Origin: Pontibacter litorisediminis
Lineage (GTDB): Bacteria > Bacteroidota > Bacteroidia > Cytophagales > Hymenobacteraceae
Assembly (NCBI RefSeq): GCF_029360645.1
Contig: NZ_JARDUA010000002.1
Location: 682,001-746,000 of the forward strand
Direction of reading: 5' to 3'
DNA length: 64,000 nt
A model generated the notes under the pieces. That model was not told where the DNA came from. It ran no database searches and saw only the letters and a list, made by a program, of their open reading frames with translations. The translations under genes and the position numbers were made by a program. Shown here in pieces: positions 1 through 8,947 of this stretch; the first letter of the stretch is position 1; every line of letters begins with the position of its first letter.

Positions 1-572
1 AACTCCCGCAGCGTGTCTTTCATCTTAATCAGGTGGGCACCCAGGCGGCTGCGCGTGTGCAGCATGAAGCTCTCGAAGAAGGGATTGTTGAGCGGCTTGT
101 ATACTCCTTCCGAGGGAAAGCCGAATGTAACGGCCGAGGCCGAGAGGCTCCACTCCCAGTTGCCCACATGCGAGCCAAGTATAAGCACCGGCGTACCAGC
201 CTCCACATACTTTGCCAGCAGCCCCGGGTTGGTGAAGCGGGTGCGGCGCTGCATCTCCTCACGGCGCATGCCCGCCAGGTGCAGGATCTCTACCATCACG
301 TCGGCAAACTGGCGGTAAAAAGCCTTGGCCACCCCTTCCCGCTCCTGCTCGCTCTTCTCCGGAAAAGCCATGCGCAGGTTCTGCTGCACCACAGCTTTGC
401 GGTAGCCGGTCACGTAGTACATCAGGAAGTACAGAAAATCGGCAAGCAGGTATAAAACAGGCAGCGGCAGGGCGGCAACAGCCTTCAGCAGCAACCAGAA
501 CGGATAGTAAAGCGGGGGTATGTTTATACGTTTATCCACAGGCAAACAGAGCAGGCGCAAAGGTACAACCAT
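1..572 (-). CDS. Lysophospholipid acyltransferase, LpxL/HtrB family (partial, C-terminus missing)
   Basis: The frame is open from an ATG at 572 to the window edge, giving about 190 residues; the family is usually about 290-300, so the last third is missing. It begins with a hydrophobic membrane anchor rich in Leu and Ala, then shows the acyltransferase H-x4-E motif as SHVGNWEWS, followed by YKPLNNPFFE and an RSRLG stretch, which match the second and third conserved blocks of LpxL/HtrB enzymes. These enzymes transfer a secondary acyl chain to lipid A at the inner membrane. A promoter-like TACCTTTG (565-558 on the minus strand) lies inside the first codons of this reading, so translation may really start at the GTG at 539 (MDKRINIPPLYYPF). 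Family call is strong; exact acyl specificity cannot be read. Confidence 0.85.
   Translation of the reverse strand, partial: MVVPLRLLCLPVDKRINIPPLYYPFWLLLKAVAALPLPVLYLLADFLYFLMYYVTGYRKAVVQQNLRMAFPEKSEQEREGVAKAFYRQFADVMVEILHLAGMRREEMQRRTRFTNPGLLAKYVEAGTPVLILGSHVGNWEWSLSASAVTFGFPSEGVYKPLNNPFFESFMLHTRSRLGAHLIKMKDTLRE
558..565 (-). promoter_or_regulatory. TAnnTTTG promoter element of the acyltransferase gene
   Basis: Reads TACCTTTG on the minus strand, a perfect match to the -7 element of the Bacteroidota housekeeping sigma factor. A transcript would begin near 551, downstream of the ATG at 572, which favours the GTG start at 539. Confidence 0.45.
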
Positions 573-632
573 CAAGCCTGATTATGAAATCTCGTAACTT
601 GTGCTTATTTAGCAATTAGCAGCGTCGCTGCA

Positions 633-715
633 GACAAAGGTTTTTTTGACAAAAGACAAAGGACATGTAGCTAAACAATCCGCTTTTGTCCTTTGTCAAA
701 TGATCCTTTGTCACA
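633..715. repeat. Word-like inverted repeat (GACAAAGGAC / GTCCTTTGTC)
   Basis: The spacer between the divergent acyltransferase and WbqC genes contains GACAAAGGAC at 654-663 and GTCCTTTGTC near 688-697, plus a further CCTTTGTCAC copy. The same words form a long hairpin at 22522-22647 and reappear near 23130. It is followed by a pyrimidine-rich string of TCTAAC-type words at 724-757. No coding content is evident in 573-760. Confidence 0.5.
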
Positions 716-760
716 AAACAAACTTTCTAACCCTCTAACTTTTTAACTTTCTACCTCAAC

Positions 761-1366
761 TTGATCCTGCTTACCGAAACACAATACAACCCGCCTGTAA
801 GCTACTTCTGGCACGCTATTCGTAGTGAGAGTATACAGCTGGAGGCGCACGAGAACTACGTGAAGCAAAGCTACCGCAACCGCTGCCATGTGCTGACGGC
901 CCATGGGGTGCAGCCGCTGAGCGTGCCGGTGCTACGCGGCAACAGCAAGGTGAAAACCCCGATACAGGAGATCGAGATCGATTACAGCCAGAAGTGGCAG
1001 CTGGTGCACTGGCGTACGATACAGGCGGCATACGGCCGCGCCCCCTATTTTGAATTTTACAGTGATTACCTGCGCGAGGTGTACGAGCGTCAGCCGAAAT
1101 TTTTGTTTGAGCTGAACGTTGAACTTTTGAAGCTTTATCTTAAATTACTAAAACTAAATAAACCGCTGGGTTTGACAGATTCATACCAGATTCAGCCCCC
1201 GGGAGACGTGCTCGACCTCAGAAACAGGATACATCCTAAAATCTATCCTGACAATTTGCACGTAATACCATATACACAAGTATTTGGCAAACAATTTGTA
1301 CCAGAGCTTAGTATAATTGACTTGTTGTTTACACAGGGTCCAGCGTCGATTTCTTTCCTTCACTAA
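761..1366 (+). CDS. WbqC family protein
   Basis: 201 residues starting at a TTG; no ATG is available before the conserved ETQYNPPVSYF opening. The layout matches WbqC-like proteins: an N-terminal ExQYxPP segment, a central YRNRCHVLTAHGVQPLSVPV block with the basic K/R residues of this family, the HWRTIQAAYGRAPYFEFY block, and a C-terminal SIIDLLFTQGP. The family is linked to polysaccharide biosynthesis loci in other bacteria, but its reaction is not established. The length is normal, so the gene looks complete. It stands alone between the divergent acyltransferase and clpC; 118 bp separate it from clpC. Membership is clear, function is not. Confidence 0.85.
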   Translation: MILLTETQYNPPVSYFWHAIRSESIQLEAHENYVKQSYRNRCHVLTAHGVQPLSVPVLRGNSKVKTPIQEIEIDYSQKWQLVHWRTIQAAYGRAPYFEFYSDYLREVYERQPKFLFELNVELLKLYLKLLKLNKPLGLTDSYQIQPPGDVLDLRNRIHPKIYPDNLHVIPYTQVFGKQFVPELSIIDLLFTQGPASISFLH

Positions 1367-1484
1367 AGACGTTCCGCAAGCTGAACAATTGTACTGAAAA
1401 GCTTGTTTGGATTAAAGGTATAGCTGTTAAGCTCAATCAGTTATAACATTTCAGAATTAAAAGAATACACGGAGTATAGTATAC

Positions 1485-4082
1485 ATGGAAGCAAAATTCT
1501 CAAACCGAGTAAAAGAGGTCATCTCGCTTAGCCGTGAGGAAGCAATCCGGCTTGGCCATGACTACATCGGCACCGAGCACTTGGTGCTGGGTATGATTCG
1601 GGAAGGAGAAGGTACAGCCATCTCTCTGCTCAAGAAGCTTGGCGTTTCGATAGATGAGTTAAAGTACGCTTTAGAACAGGCTACACGAAATACAGCGTCG
1701 CAAAGCAGCAACATCACGGGCAGTATCCCTCTGACGAAGCAGACCGAAAAGGTGCTCAAGATAACGTACTTGGAGGCGAAGATCTTCAAGAGCGACATCA
1801 TTGGCACCGAACACCTTCTGTTGTCCATCCTACGGGACGAGGACAACATATCTTCTCAAATCTTAGCGAAATTCAACGTGAACTACGAAGCAATAAGAGA
1901 CTCTTTGGATTATCATAGCAATAATCCGCTGGCATCGTCTGACACTGACGACTCTGATGATTCAGACAAACTGTTTGGTAGCTCATCATCCCGCTCAGGC
2001 AGCTCTGCGAGCAAGAAGCCGGGTGAGAAATCGCGCACGCCGGTGCTCGATAACTTTGGCCGCGACTTAACCAAGCTGGCCGAGGATGATAAGCTGGACC
2101 CAATCGTTGGCCGTGAAAAGGAAATTGAGCGTGTAGCCCAGGTGCTGAGCCGCCGCAAGAAAAACAACCCTATCCTTATAGGTGAGCCGGGCGTGGGTAA
2201 AACCGCCATTGCCGAGGGCCTTGCCCTGCGCATTGTGCAGAAAAAGGTGAGCCGCGTGCTGTTTAATAAGCGTGTGGTAACCCTGGACCTTGCCTCGCTG
2301 GTAGCCGGCACCAAGTACCGTGGCCAGTTCGAAGAGCGTATGAAGGCGGTGATGAACGAGCTGGAGAAGTCTCCGGACGTGATCCTGTTCATCGACGAGC
2401 TGCATACGATCGTGGGTGCCGGTGGCGCCTCAGGCTCGCTGGACGCCTCTAACATGTTCAAGCCGGCGCTTGCCCGCGGTGAGATTCAATGCATCGGTGC
2501 CACTACCCTAGATGAGTACCGCCAGTACATCGAGAAGGACGGCGCCCTGGCCCGTCGTTTCCAGATTGTTATGGTGGACCCTACCACACCGGAGGAGACG
2601 ATCGAGATCCTGAACAACATCAAGGACAAGTACCAGGACCACCACCACGTAAACTACACCGACAAGGCAATTGAGGCCTGCGTGAAGCTTTCGGACCGTT
2701 ATATGAGCGACCGCTTCCTTCCGGACAAGGCGATCGATATCCTGGACGAGGCTGGCGCGCGCGTGCATATCAACAACATTGTGGTGCCGGATGACATCCT
2801 GAAGCTGGAAGAGCAGATCGAAAACATCAAGGTAGAGAAGAACCGCGTGGTGAAGAGCCAGAAGTATGAAGAGGCGGCACAGCTACGTGACAAGGAGAAA
2901 AAACTCATCGACCAGTTGGATAACGCGAAGCGTAACTGGGAAGAGGAGACGAAAAAGAAGCGCTACACGGTAAAAGAGGAAAATGTGGCAGAGGTTATTG
3001 CCATGATGACAGGTATACCGGTGAAGCGTATCGCTCAGAACGAAGGTGTGAAACTCCTGAACATGGGCGAGGAGCTGAAAGGCAAGGTGATTGGCCAGGA
3101 CAAGGCGATCCAGCAGTTGGTGAAAGCCATCCAGCGTACGCGCGTTGGATTGAAAGATCCTAAGAAGCCAATCGGTTCGTTTGTGTTCCTTGGCCCGACA
3201 GGTGTAGGTAAAACAGAGCTTGCCAAAGTGCTGGCTACTTACCTATTCGATAAAGAAGATTCGCTGGTGCGTATCGACATGAGTGAGTACATGGAGAAAT
3301 TCAGCGTGTCTCGCTTGGTGGGAGCGCCTCCGGGATACGTGGGTTACGAAGAAGGTGGCCAGCTGACTGAGAAGATCCGCCGCAAGCCATACTCTGTGGT
3401 GTTGCTGGATGAGATTGAGAAAGCGCACCCGGATGTGTACAACCTGTTGCTGCAAGTACTCGATGACGGTATTCTGACGGATGGACTGGGCCGTAAGGTT
3501 GACTTCCGTAACACGATCATCATCATGACCTCCAACATCGGTGCCCGTGACTTGCAGGACTTCGGAGCCGGTATCGGCTTTATGTCGAAGAGCAAGCAGG
3601 AGAACGTGGACGACATCATGAAAGGCACTATTGCCAGCGCTTTGAAGAAGACGTTCTCGCCAGAGTTCCTGAACCGTCTGGACGACGTGATCGTGTTCAA
3701 CTCGCTTAACCGTGAGGATATGCACAAGATCATCGAGCTTTCGCTGGGCAAGCTGTTCAAGCGCGTGGAGACACTGGGCTATACCATCGAGCTGACCAAA
3801 GAGGCAAAAGACTTTGTGGCCGAGAAAGGATATGATCCGAAGTATGGTGCGCGTCCGCTGAACAGAGCGATCCAGAAGTATATCGAAGATCCGATTGCTG
3901 AAGAGATTCTGAAAGCAGAAGTAAACCAGGGTGACGTAATCCAGGTGGACTACAAGGAAGGCGAAGAGAAGCTAACCTTTACATCGAAGAAGTCTAGCGG
4001 CAAAAAAGCCAAGACGGCAAACGATGGAGAGGAAGAAACTGAGCCTACCAAGTCATCCGACACTGATAAGACAAAAGAATAA
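1485..4082 (+). CDS. clpC: ATP-dependent Clp protease ATP-binding subunit ClpC
   Basis: 865 residues. The order is a double Clp-N repeat (about 1-150), a Ser/Asp-rich linker (about 151-180), the first AAA module with Walker A GEPGVGKT at 233-240 and FIDELHT Walker B, a UVR-like middle segment (about 452-480, [16 protein letters not shown]), the second AAA module with GPTGVGKT near 570-577, and the ClpB-type D2-small domain. A GIGF loop of the type that docks ClpP lies near residue 697. ClpC hexamers unfold substrates and feed them to ClpP in the cytoplasm. The UVR segment and absence of a long ClpB coiled coil separate it from ClpA and ClpB. The acidic C-terminal tail is slightly longer than usual. 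Single gene followed by a strong terminator. Confidence 0.97.
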   Translation: MEAKFSNRVKEVISLSREEAIRLGHDYIGTEHLVLGMIREGEGTAISLLKKLGVSIDELKYALEQATRNTASQSSNITGSIPLTKQTEKVLKITYLEAKIFKSDIIGTEHLLLSILRDEDNISSQILAKFNVNYEAIRDSLDYHSNNPLASSDTDDSDDSDKLFGSSSSRSGSSASKKPGEKSRTPVLDNFGRDLTKLAEDDKLDPIVGREKEIERVAQVLSRRKKNNPILIGEPGVGKTAIAEGLALRIVQKKVSRVLFNKRVVTLDLASLVAGTKYRGQFEERMKAVMNELEKSPDVILFIDELHTIVGAGGASGSLDASNMFKPALARGEIQCIGATTLDEYRQYIEKDGALARRFQIVMVDPTTPEETIEILNNIKDKYQDHHHVNYTDKAIEACVKLSDRYMSDRFLPDKAIDILDEAGARVHINNIVVPDDILKLEEQIENIKVEKNRVVKSQKYEEAAQLRDKEKKLIDQLDNAKRNWEEETKKKRYTVKEENVAEVIAMMTGIPVKRIAQNEGVKLLNMGEELKGKVIGQDKAIQQLVKAIQRTRVGLKDPKKPIGSFVFLGPTGVGKTELAKVLATYLFDKEDSLVRIDMSEYMEKFSVSRLVGAPPGYVGYEEGGQLTEKIRRKPYSVVLLDEIEKAHPDVYNLLLQVLDDGILTDGLGRKVDFRNTIIIMTSNIGARDLQDFGAGIGFMSKSKQENVDDIMKGTIASALKKTFSPEFLNRLDDVIVFNSLNREDMHKIIELSLGKLFKRVETLGYTIELTKEAKDFVAEKGYDPKYGARPLNRAIQKYIEDPIAEEILKAEVNQGDVIQVDYKEGEEKLTFTSKKSSGKKAKTANDGEEETEPTKSSDTDKTKE

Positions 4083-4102
4083 AGTATAGACTTTAGATAA
4101 AG

Positions 4103-4132
4103 AAAAGGCTACCCAAATGGGTAGCCTTTTTT
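4103..4132 (+). terminator. Rho-independent terminator of clpC
   Basis: A perfect 12-bp stem (AAAAGGCTACCC with GGGTAGCCTTTT, four-base loop) runs into a T tract 21 bp after the clpC stop codon. Confidence 0.9.
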
Positions 4133-4329
4133 GCTTCTATGGGTCTGTGATGGCATCAATAAGAAGGCTACAATAAAATCCCGCTTGCGCAGGCCACAGT
4201 GAGTCATAGCCGCCGCAGAATCCAGGCCAAGTATAAAAGTGTAAAAACCGGAGGTGTGTTATCTTTAACCCTCACTTTACAAACCGTTCAGGATGGCGCA
4301 ACCGTGCAGGAGTTTCTATACTTAGATTG

Positions 4330-5382
4330 TTACGCCCTACCCTTCTCTCCGCTTCCCAACAAAAGAGAGATCGGGCGCATGCTCTCGTTTTTATCAGCGA
4401 TGAGCTTGAGGATAGCCAGGAAAGGGATGAAGAGAATCATGCCGGAGGCACCCCACAGTATACCGCCCGCCACAATAGCCAGCAACGTGAAGAGCATGTT
4501 TACCTGCAGCCGCGCACTCACGGCCCACGGGAAGATCAGGTTCGCCTCCAGGTACTGCACCACTGCAAACACGATCACCACCCCCAGCGGATACCAAAGC
4601 GAGTCGTACGTAATCCAGGCCACCGCCATAGGCAATATGGCGCCGATCGTAATGCCCACATAAGGTATGAAGGTGAGCACAGAGGCCACAACCCCGAAAA
4701 ATACAGCGTGCGGCACCCCGATGATCAGCAGCCCCAGGCTGTTCAGGATACCCACAGCCAAATAGACAATGGCCATGCCTTTTATGAAATTGTAATAGGT
4801 GGTGATGGTCTCGTGCAGGATTTGGCGTATTTTGCCATGCTCGCTCTGTGGGAAAAAGGAAGACAGGGCTTTTGTCAGCGCCTCGCGCTTGTAGAGTATA
4901 AGCGCCACGTAAATCGGGATCAGCACAAAAAGCACCAGCGATACAGCCGACGTATAGAGAACCCCTTGCACCACGGAGAAAGCCGAGGCTACCGCATCGG
5001 AGGCCATACTCTCGATCCAGGCTACTTGCCGGGCGGTGTCAATGTCGAAATGCTGCTCCAGGTAAAGGCTGATGTCATTCCAGGCTGCGCTTATCTTACC
5101 CTGCAGTTGTGGCCACTCCTGCCCGAAACGCAGCACCTGCCGCACCAGCAGGAAGCCCAGCCCACCCACCAGCACCACCAGCAGGAAGAGGCACAGCGAA
5201 ATGGCGGCCCAGCGCGGCAGCCCCTTCTGCTCCAGCCACCGGCAAACGGGGTAGAGCACAAAGCTGATGAGGAGGGCAAAGCTAAGCGGTATGAACAAGG
5301 TGCTCCCAAAGTATAAAATCACTGAAACCAGCACCACATACTGCAGCCACTTTAGCCAGTTTACCTCCACGCTTTTGTTCAT
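4330..5382 (-). CDS. AI-2E family transporter (PF01594-type membrane protein)
   Basis: 350 residues from the ATG at 5382 (MNKSVEVNWLKWLQYV). The longer frame adds 16 residues without family resemblance. It has the family layout: two N-terminal membrane helices separated by an Arg/Lys turn (LEQKGLPRWAAISLC), a long amphipathic soluble stretch with a coiled-coil feel (about 90-150), then a run of helices containing GVPHAVFFGVVASVLTFIPYVG, the most conserved part, and a Pro-rich LIFPWAVS segment. Members include the TqsA/YdiK-like exporters and Na+/H+ antiporters, so the substrate cannot be named. It is monocistronic and is divergent from the M28 peptidase gene. Confidence 0.88.
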   Translation of the reverse strand: MNKSVEVNWLKWLQYVVLVSVILYFGSTLFIPLSFALLISFVLYPVCRWLEQKGLPRWAAISLCLFLLVVLVGGLGFLLVRQVLRFGQEWPQLQGKISAAWNDISLYLEQHFDIDTARQVAWIESMASDAVASAFSVVQGVLYTSAVSLVLFVLIPIYVALILYKREALTKALSSFFPQSEHGKIRQILHETITTYYNFIKGMAIVYLAVGILNSLGLLIIGVPHAVFFGVVASVLTFIPYVGITIGAILPMAVAWITYDSLWYPLGVVIVFAVVQYLEANLIFPWAVSARLQVNMLFTLLAIVAGGILWGASGMILFIPFLAILKLIADKNESMRPISLLLGSGEKGRA

Positions 5383-5390
5383 AGAAATGC

Positions 5391-5398
5391 TATATTTG
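5391..5398 (+). promoter_or_regulatory. Possible TAnnTTTG promoter of the M28 peptidase gene
   Basis: TATATTTG lies 71 bp upstream of the ATG at 5469 and fits the -7 consensus, but the nearest upstream TTTTG is only 13 bp away instead of the usual 19 or so. Weak support. Confidence 0.3.
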
Positions 5399-5468
5399 TT
5401 CTGCCAGGCATTGCCAGCCTCCGCTAACAATATTCTACTATTTTCTCAGAATCCATAGACTCTACCCC

Positions 5469-6773
5469 ATGAAACTAAAATTTACCGCGCTTACCCTTGC
5501 CTGCGGGCTCTCGGCTGCTGCCTTTGCTCAGGATGCAGGCACCATCACCCAGCAGGAAGTTACCCGCATCGTATCCACCCTCAGCGACGACGACATGCAA
5601 GGGCGTGCTTCGTTTACCCCCGGCATCGAAAAAGCCGCCAGGTTTATACAGGCTGAGTTTGAGCGCATCGGCCTGAAGCCCCTGCCCGGTGAGGATGATT
5701 ACCTGCAAACATTCAGCGTGTACCGCGTTACCCCGAAGGAGCTGGAGGCGAAGCTGAAGAAAACTAAAATCGCCCCGGAGCATCTCTTTGCCGTGACAGA
5801 TAAGCAGGAGCTGGAGTGGAGCCAGAAGGGCAAGCAGCAGGTAGTGACGATCGGAGAGAACGACGACTTCAGAAAAGCGCTGCAGCCGGTACTGAATAAT
5901 GAACAACAGGACGTGCTGGTGCTGGTGCACCCGAAGCATGCTGACATCTTTGGCCGCTATAAGCACTACATGGACCGCGGCAGCGTAAAGCAGCAGCTCA
6001 GCAAAGATGGCGGCAGCAAAGTGTTTATCCTTACAGATCAGCTCAACCCCAGAAAGTATAAGCTGGAGGTGGAGAACAAGGTAGAGCAGCTGCAGCTGAC
6101 CAACGTGGGCGGCATGATCGAGGGTAAGCGCCAGGATGAGTTCGTGGTGTTCTCGGGCCATTATGACCACATTGGCATACAAGACCCGGTGGAGGGCGAC
6201 AGCATTGCCAACGGCGCCGACGACGATGCAGCCGGCACCACGGCCATGATGCTACTGGCCGACTACTACAAGCAACAGCCGCAGCCGGAGCGTACCTTGC
6301 TGTTTGTGGCCTTCACGGCTGAGGAAATGGGTGGTTTCGGCTCCAAATACTTCTCCGAGCAGCTGAACCCCGACCAGATCGTGGCCATGTTCAACATCGA
6401 AATGGTGGGCAAGCCATCCAAGTTCGGCCCCAACAGCGCTTATCTCACCGGCTTCGAGCGCTCTGACCTGGGCCCGTTGATGCAAAAGCGACTGAAAGGC
6501 ACCACCTACAGCATCCACCCCGACCCATACCCGGAGCAGAACCTGTTCTACCGCTCCGACAACGCCACGTTGGCCCGCCTTGGCGTGCCGGCCCATACTA
6601 TCTCCTCGGTGCAGATAGACCAGGATAAAACCTACCACACCGTTAAGGACGAGCTTTCTCAGCTAAACATGGAGCACCTGACCAATATGATCCGGGCCAT
6701 AGCCCTGGCTTCTGAAGGTGTGGTGAACGGGGAGGATACGCCTACAAGGGTGGATAAGTCGCAGGTGAGGTAG
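5469..6773 (+). CDS. Secreted M28 family zinc metallopeptidase
   Basis: 434 residues with a Sec signal peptide (MKLKFTALTLACGLSAAAFA, cleavage near residue 20-21). The catalytic domain fills the second half: GHYDHIG (about 229-235, first zinc ligands), NGADDDAAGTTAMM (bridging Asp), FTAEEMGGFGS (general-base Glu and zinc Glu), NIEMVGKP (Asp position occupied in the motif FNIEMVG) and a late TYHTVKDELSQLN with the last His. The N-terminal part before it (about 25-210) is the family's variable accessory region and a PA-like insert. Such enzymes are periplasmic or outer-surface aminopeptidases that release N-terminal residues. It is monocistronic; 160 bp including a perfect palindrome follows it. 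Confidence 0.92.
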   Translation: MKLKFTALTLACGLSAAAFAQDAGTITQQEVTRIVSTLSDDDMQGRASFTPGIEKAARFIQAEFERIGLKPLPGEDDYLQTFSVYRVTPKELEAKLKKTKIAPEHLFAVTDKQELEWSQKGKQQVVTIGENDDFRKALQPVLNNEQQDVLVLVHPKHADIFGRYKHYMDRGSVKQQLSKDGGSKVFILTDQLNPRKYKLEVENKVEQLQLTNVGGMIEGKRQDEFVVFSGHYDHIGIQDPVEGDSIANGADDDAAGTTAMMLLADYYKQQPQPERTLLFVAFTAEEMGGFGSKYFSEQLNPDQIVAMFNIEMVGKPSKFGPNSAYLTGFERSDLGPLMQKRLKGTTYSIHPDPYPEQNLFYRSDNATLARLGVPAHTISSVQIDQDKTYHTVKDELSQLNMEHLTNMIRAIALASEGVVNGEDTPTRVDKSQVR

Positions 6774-6810
6774 AACCTTCACGATTGATAGACTAGCACT
6801 AACTTTTATC

Positions 6811-6836
6811 CCAGCGCAGGCGTCCGCCTGCGCTGG
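6811..6836. repeat. Perfect 12-bp palindrome with two-base loop
   Basis: CCAGCGCAGGCG and its exact complement are separated by TC. It may act as a terminator stem for the M28 gene, but there is no T tract after it. The core GCG-TCCGC resembles the GCGCAAGCGTCCGCTTG words seen at 15519, 15602, 33283 and 48886, so it probably belongs to the same dispersed palindrome family. Confidence 0.6.
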
Positions 6837-6933
6837 GGTGAAGGTAGCTTTGGCTCATCGATAAGAGTTGGCAAATCGGTTTAGGCAATAGAACTGGCTT
6901 TGGAAACCAAACACATCACAAAACACTGGCCGC

Positions 6934-7644
6934 ATGAATAAATTATACTTCCTTATCATCCCTGCCATGCTTCAGTGCATGATGAGCTTTGGGCAGACAA
7001 AGAATTTCATAGACCAACCTTTTATAGAAACAGCCGCATCGGTGGATACACTGGTAACTCCTGATGAGATTTACCTGAGCATCTTGATCAATGAAAAGGA
7101 CACGAAAGGTAAAATTTCTATCGAGGAGTTAGAGTCCAAGATGGAAGCAAGGCTGCAGCAGTTAGGGGTCAACACAGAGGAAAGCCTATCGCTTAATGAC
7201 CTGGGAAGTAATTTCAAAAAATACTTCCTTAAAGGGCAGGATGTTTTGAAGACCAAAGTTTACTCGCTGAAGGTTAAGGATGCGCAAACAGCGGGTCTGG
7301 TTATTCTGGAGCTGGAGAAAATCGAAATATCCAATATTCACCTCGACCGAACAGAGTTCTCAGGCATTGATCAACTCAAATTGGCGCTCAAATCCAAAGC
7401 TATTGCAAAAGCCAAAATGCAGGCAGAGTACTTAGTCTCCCCCTTAAACCAGAAAGTGGGGGCTGCTCTCTATATCTCCGACCAAAGCGATAACGCCGTA
7501 CATAACGACCTTCAGGGTCGGGTTGCCGGAATTGTGGTAAGGGGTTACGGTACTGCAAGTAAATCAGAGCCCAAACCAGCTGATATCCAGTTTGAAAAAA
7601 TCAAAGTAGAGAGCAGTGTAAACGTAAAGTTTAAATTAGAATAG
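6934..7644 (+). CDS. SIMPL domain (DUF541) protein, exported
   Basis: 236 residues with a signal peptide (about 1-20, ending near FGQ). The rest follows the SIMPL/DUF541 pattern: a VTPDEIYLSILI strand early, a Lys/Glu-rich middle, and the ALKSKAIAKAKMQAEYLVSPLNQKVG helix that is the best-kept part of the family, then a strand with GAALYISD. These proteins are periplasmic or envelope-associated, oligomeric in some cases, with no settled biochemical role. Oddity: residues near 191-203 read DLQGRVAGIVVRGYG, very like the plug-domain signature of SusC-type TonB receptors, which is not a SIMPL hallmark. The next feature is a bidirectional terminator, so it is a single-gene unit. Confidence 0.75.
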   Translation: MNKLYFLIIPAMLQCMMSFGQTKNFIDQPFIETAASVDTLVTPDEIYLSILINEKDTKGKISIEELESKMEARLQQLGVNTEESLSLNDLGSNFKKYFLKGQDVLKTKVYSLKVKDAQTAGLVILELEKIEISNIHLDRTEFSGIDQLKLALKSKAIAKAKMQAEYLVSPLNQKVGAALYISDQSDNAVHNDLQGRVAGIVVRGYGTASKSEPKPADIQFEKIKVESSVNVKFKLE

Positions 7645-7767
7645 CAGTTCTCAGTCGATTGGCCCTGCTTGAGCCTAACCCGCACAGGCTTTACCAGCGC
7701 TTCACCATAACAGGAATAATTATTCTTTCCGTTTTCAGCTGCACCAGCACTTGTAGAAAAGCATGTT

Positions 7768-7805
7768 CACACAAAAAGCTACTCCATGGAGTAGCTTTTT
7801 GTGTG
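7768..7805. terminator. Bidirectional terminator
   Basis: A perfect 19-bp inverted repeat centred on CCATGG, with A tract on one side and T tract on the other. It serves the SIMPL gene on the plus strand and the convergent oxidoreductase gene on the minus strand. Confidence 0.88.
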
Positions 7806-7831
7806 ACTGCCCAAACTTATCCAGCCTATAC

Positions 7832-8683
7832 CTAAGCCCCTTTCAGCGCATCGGCCACGGCAACCGAAAGCGGCGTGGTGGGCCGGCCGATCAACCTGGA
7901 AAGCTGGCGGTTGTCATCATACAAGGCATCCTGCGAAGCGGCCACATCCCAGCCGGCAATAGCCTGGGCCAAGCCCTCTGGCAAGCCAAAGCTGGCAAGG
8001 GCTGCTGCATACTCCGCCTCCGGTAAGTTCTTGTAAGGAATGTCTTTTCCTGATTGGCGGGATATTTCTGCGGCCAGCTCGCTGAGGGTAAAAGCTTCAT
8101 CCCCGGCAAGCTCGTACACTTTGCCTTGCTGCCCCTCGCCGGTAAGTACGGCAACGGCTGCCTCGGCATAGTCGGCTCGGGTGGCGCCTGAGATCTTGCC
8201 CTCGCCTGCGCTGCCTATAAAGGCACCGCCTGCCAGTGCTCCCTGGATAGAGCCTGTATAGTTCTCTGTATACCAGCCGTTCCGGAGGAGGGTGTAGGGA
8301 ATGCCTGAATCTTTCAGTGCCGCTTCTGTTGCCCGGTGCTCCTCTGCCAGGCTTACCGAGGAGGTATCCGCGTGAAGCAAACTGGTGTACACAATCCATT
8401 TCACGCCGTTCTTCTTCGCAGCCTCTATCACGTTGCGGTGCTGCTCAGCGCGCTTTCCAACCTCGCTCCCCGAGATCAGCAGCAGCGTATCTATTCCCTT
8501 CAATGCCTCATCCAGCGTTTCCGGCTTTTCGTAATCAGCCTCCCGGGCTTCCACACCAAGGCCTGCGGCTTTCTGCGGCGAGCGCACCAGCGCCACTATA
8601 TTCTCTGTCGGCACTTTGCCTTTAAGTTTGTCTACAACCAGGCGCCCGAGCTGCCCTGTAGCTCCAGTTATTCCAATTTTCAT
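7832..8683 (-). CDS. NAD(P)-dependent quinone oxidoreductase, NmrA/QorB-like
   Basis: 283 residues from the ATG at 8683 (MKIGITGATGQLG). The longer frame adds 41 unrelated residues. The nucleotide-binding GATGQLG turn lies at residues 6-12, followed by VALVRSP (where NADPH specificity is set) and ADYEKPETLDEALKGIDTLLLISG, which match atypical SDR proteins of the NmrA group and in particular E. coli QorB, which is almost the same length. The SLLHADTS and YTLLRNGWYTEN segments are also QorB-like. Such enzymes reduce quinones with NADPH in the cytoplasm. No partner gene is adjacent. SDR-atypical membership is firm; the quinone role is inferred. Confidence 0.85.
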   Translation of the reverse strand: MKIGITGATGQLGRLVVDKLKGKVPTENIVALVRSPQKAAGLGVEAREADYEKPETLDEALKGIDTLLLISGSEVGKRAEQHRNVIEAAKKNGVKWIVYTSLLHADTSSVSLAEEHRATEAALKDSGIPYTLLRNGWYTENYTGSIQGALAGGAFIGSAGEGKISGATRADYAEAAVAVLTGEGQQGKVYELAGDEAFTLSELAAEISRQSGKDIPYKNLPEAEYAAALASFGLPEGLAQAIAGWDVAASQDALYDDNRQLSRLIGRPTTPLSVAVADALKGA

Positions 8684-8905
8684 CTTGTATAGCTCTTTAA
8701 TGAAGTGATCTATTCTGTACGGAAAAAGCGGACAAGGCAGACATGATCGGCGGTGGCGGGGTGATAGGGTTCGTTTGCCATACGTTTTTGTACAGATGCT
8801 ACCCAAGTGGCCTCCCCCTTGGCCTGTGCGTCCGGCCGTGCCTGCCTTGCAAAAGCAGCAGCGCTAATGGAGGCGCAGGCACCGGAAACGAGTGAGCAAA
8901 GACCA

Positions 8906-8947
8906 TAAAACAAAAGAGGCTCCTGCTTGGGAGCCTCTTTTGTTTTA
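8906..8947. terminator. Terminator of the EEP family gene
   Basis: ATAAAACAAAAGAGGCTCC and its complement flank a short loop, with AT-rich arms that work in both directions. It sits next to the stop codon of the minus-strand EEP gene at 8945. The bases 8684-8905 between genes show no supportable gene. Confidence 0.85.

Noticed and set aside
4199..5316. Long plus-strand open frames (154 and 329 codons) over the AI-2E transporter gene
   Set aside because: They are antisense to a clear family member, rich in His, Gln and Arg without domain pattern, and lack family resemblance.
8710..8913. 67-codon minus-strand frame between the QorB-like and EEP genes
   Set aside because: Alanine-rich composition, no domain and overlap with a terminator at its start.
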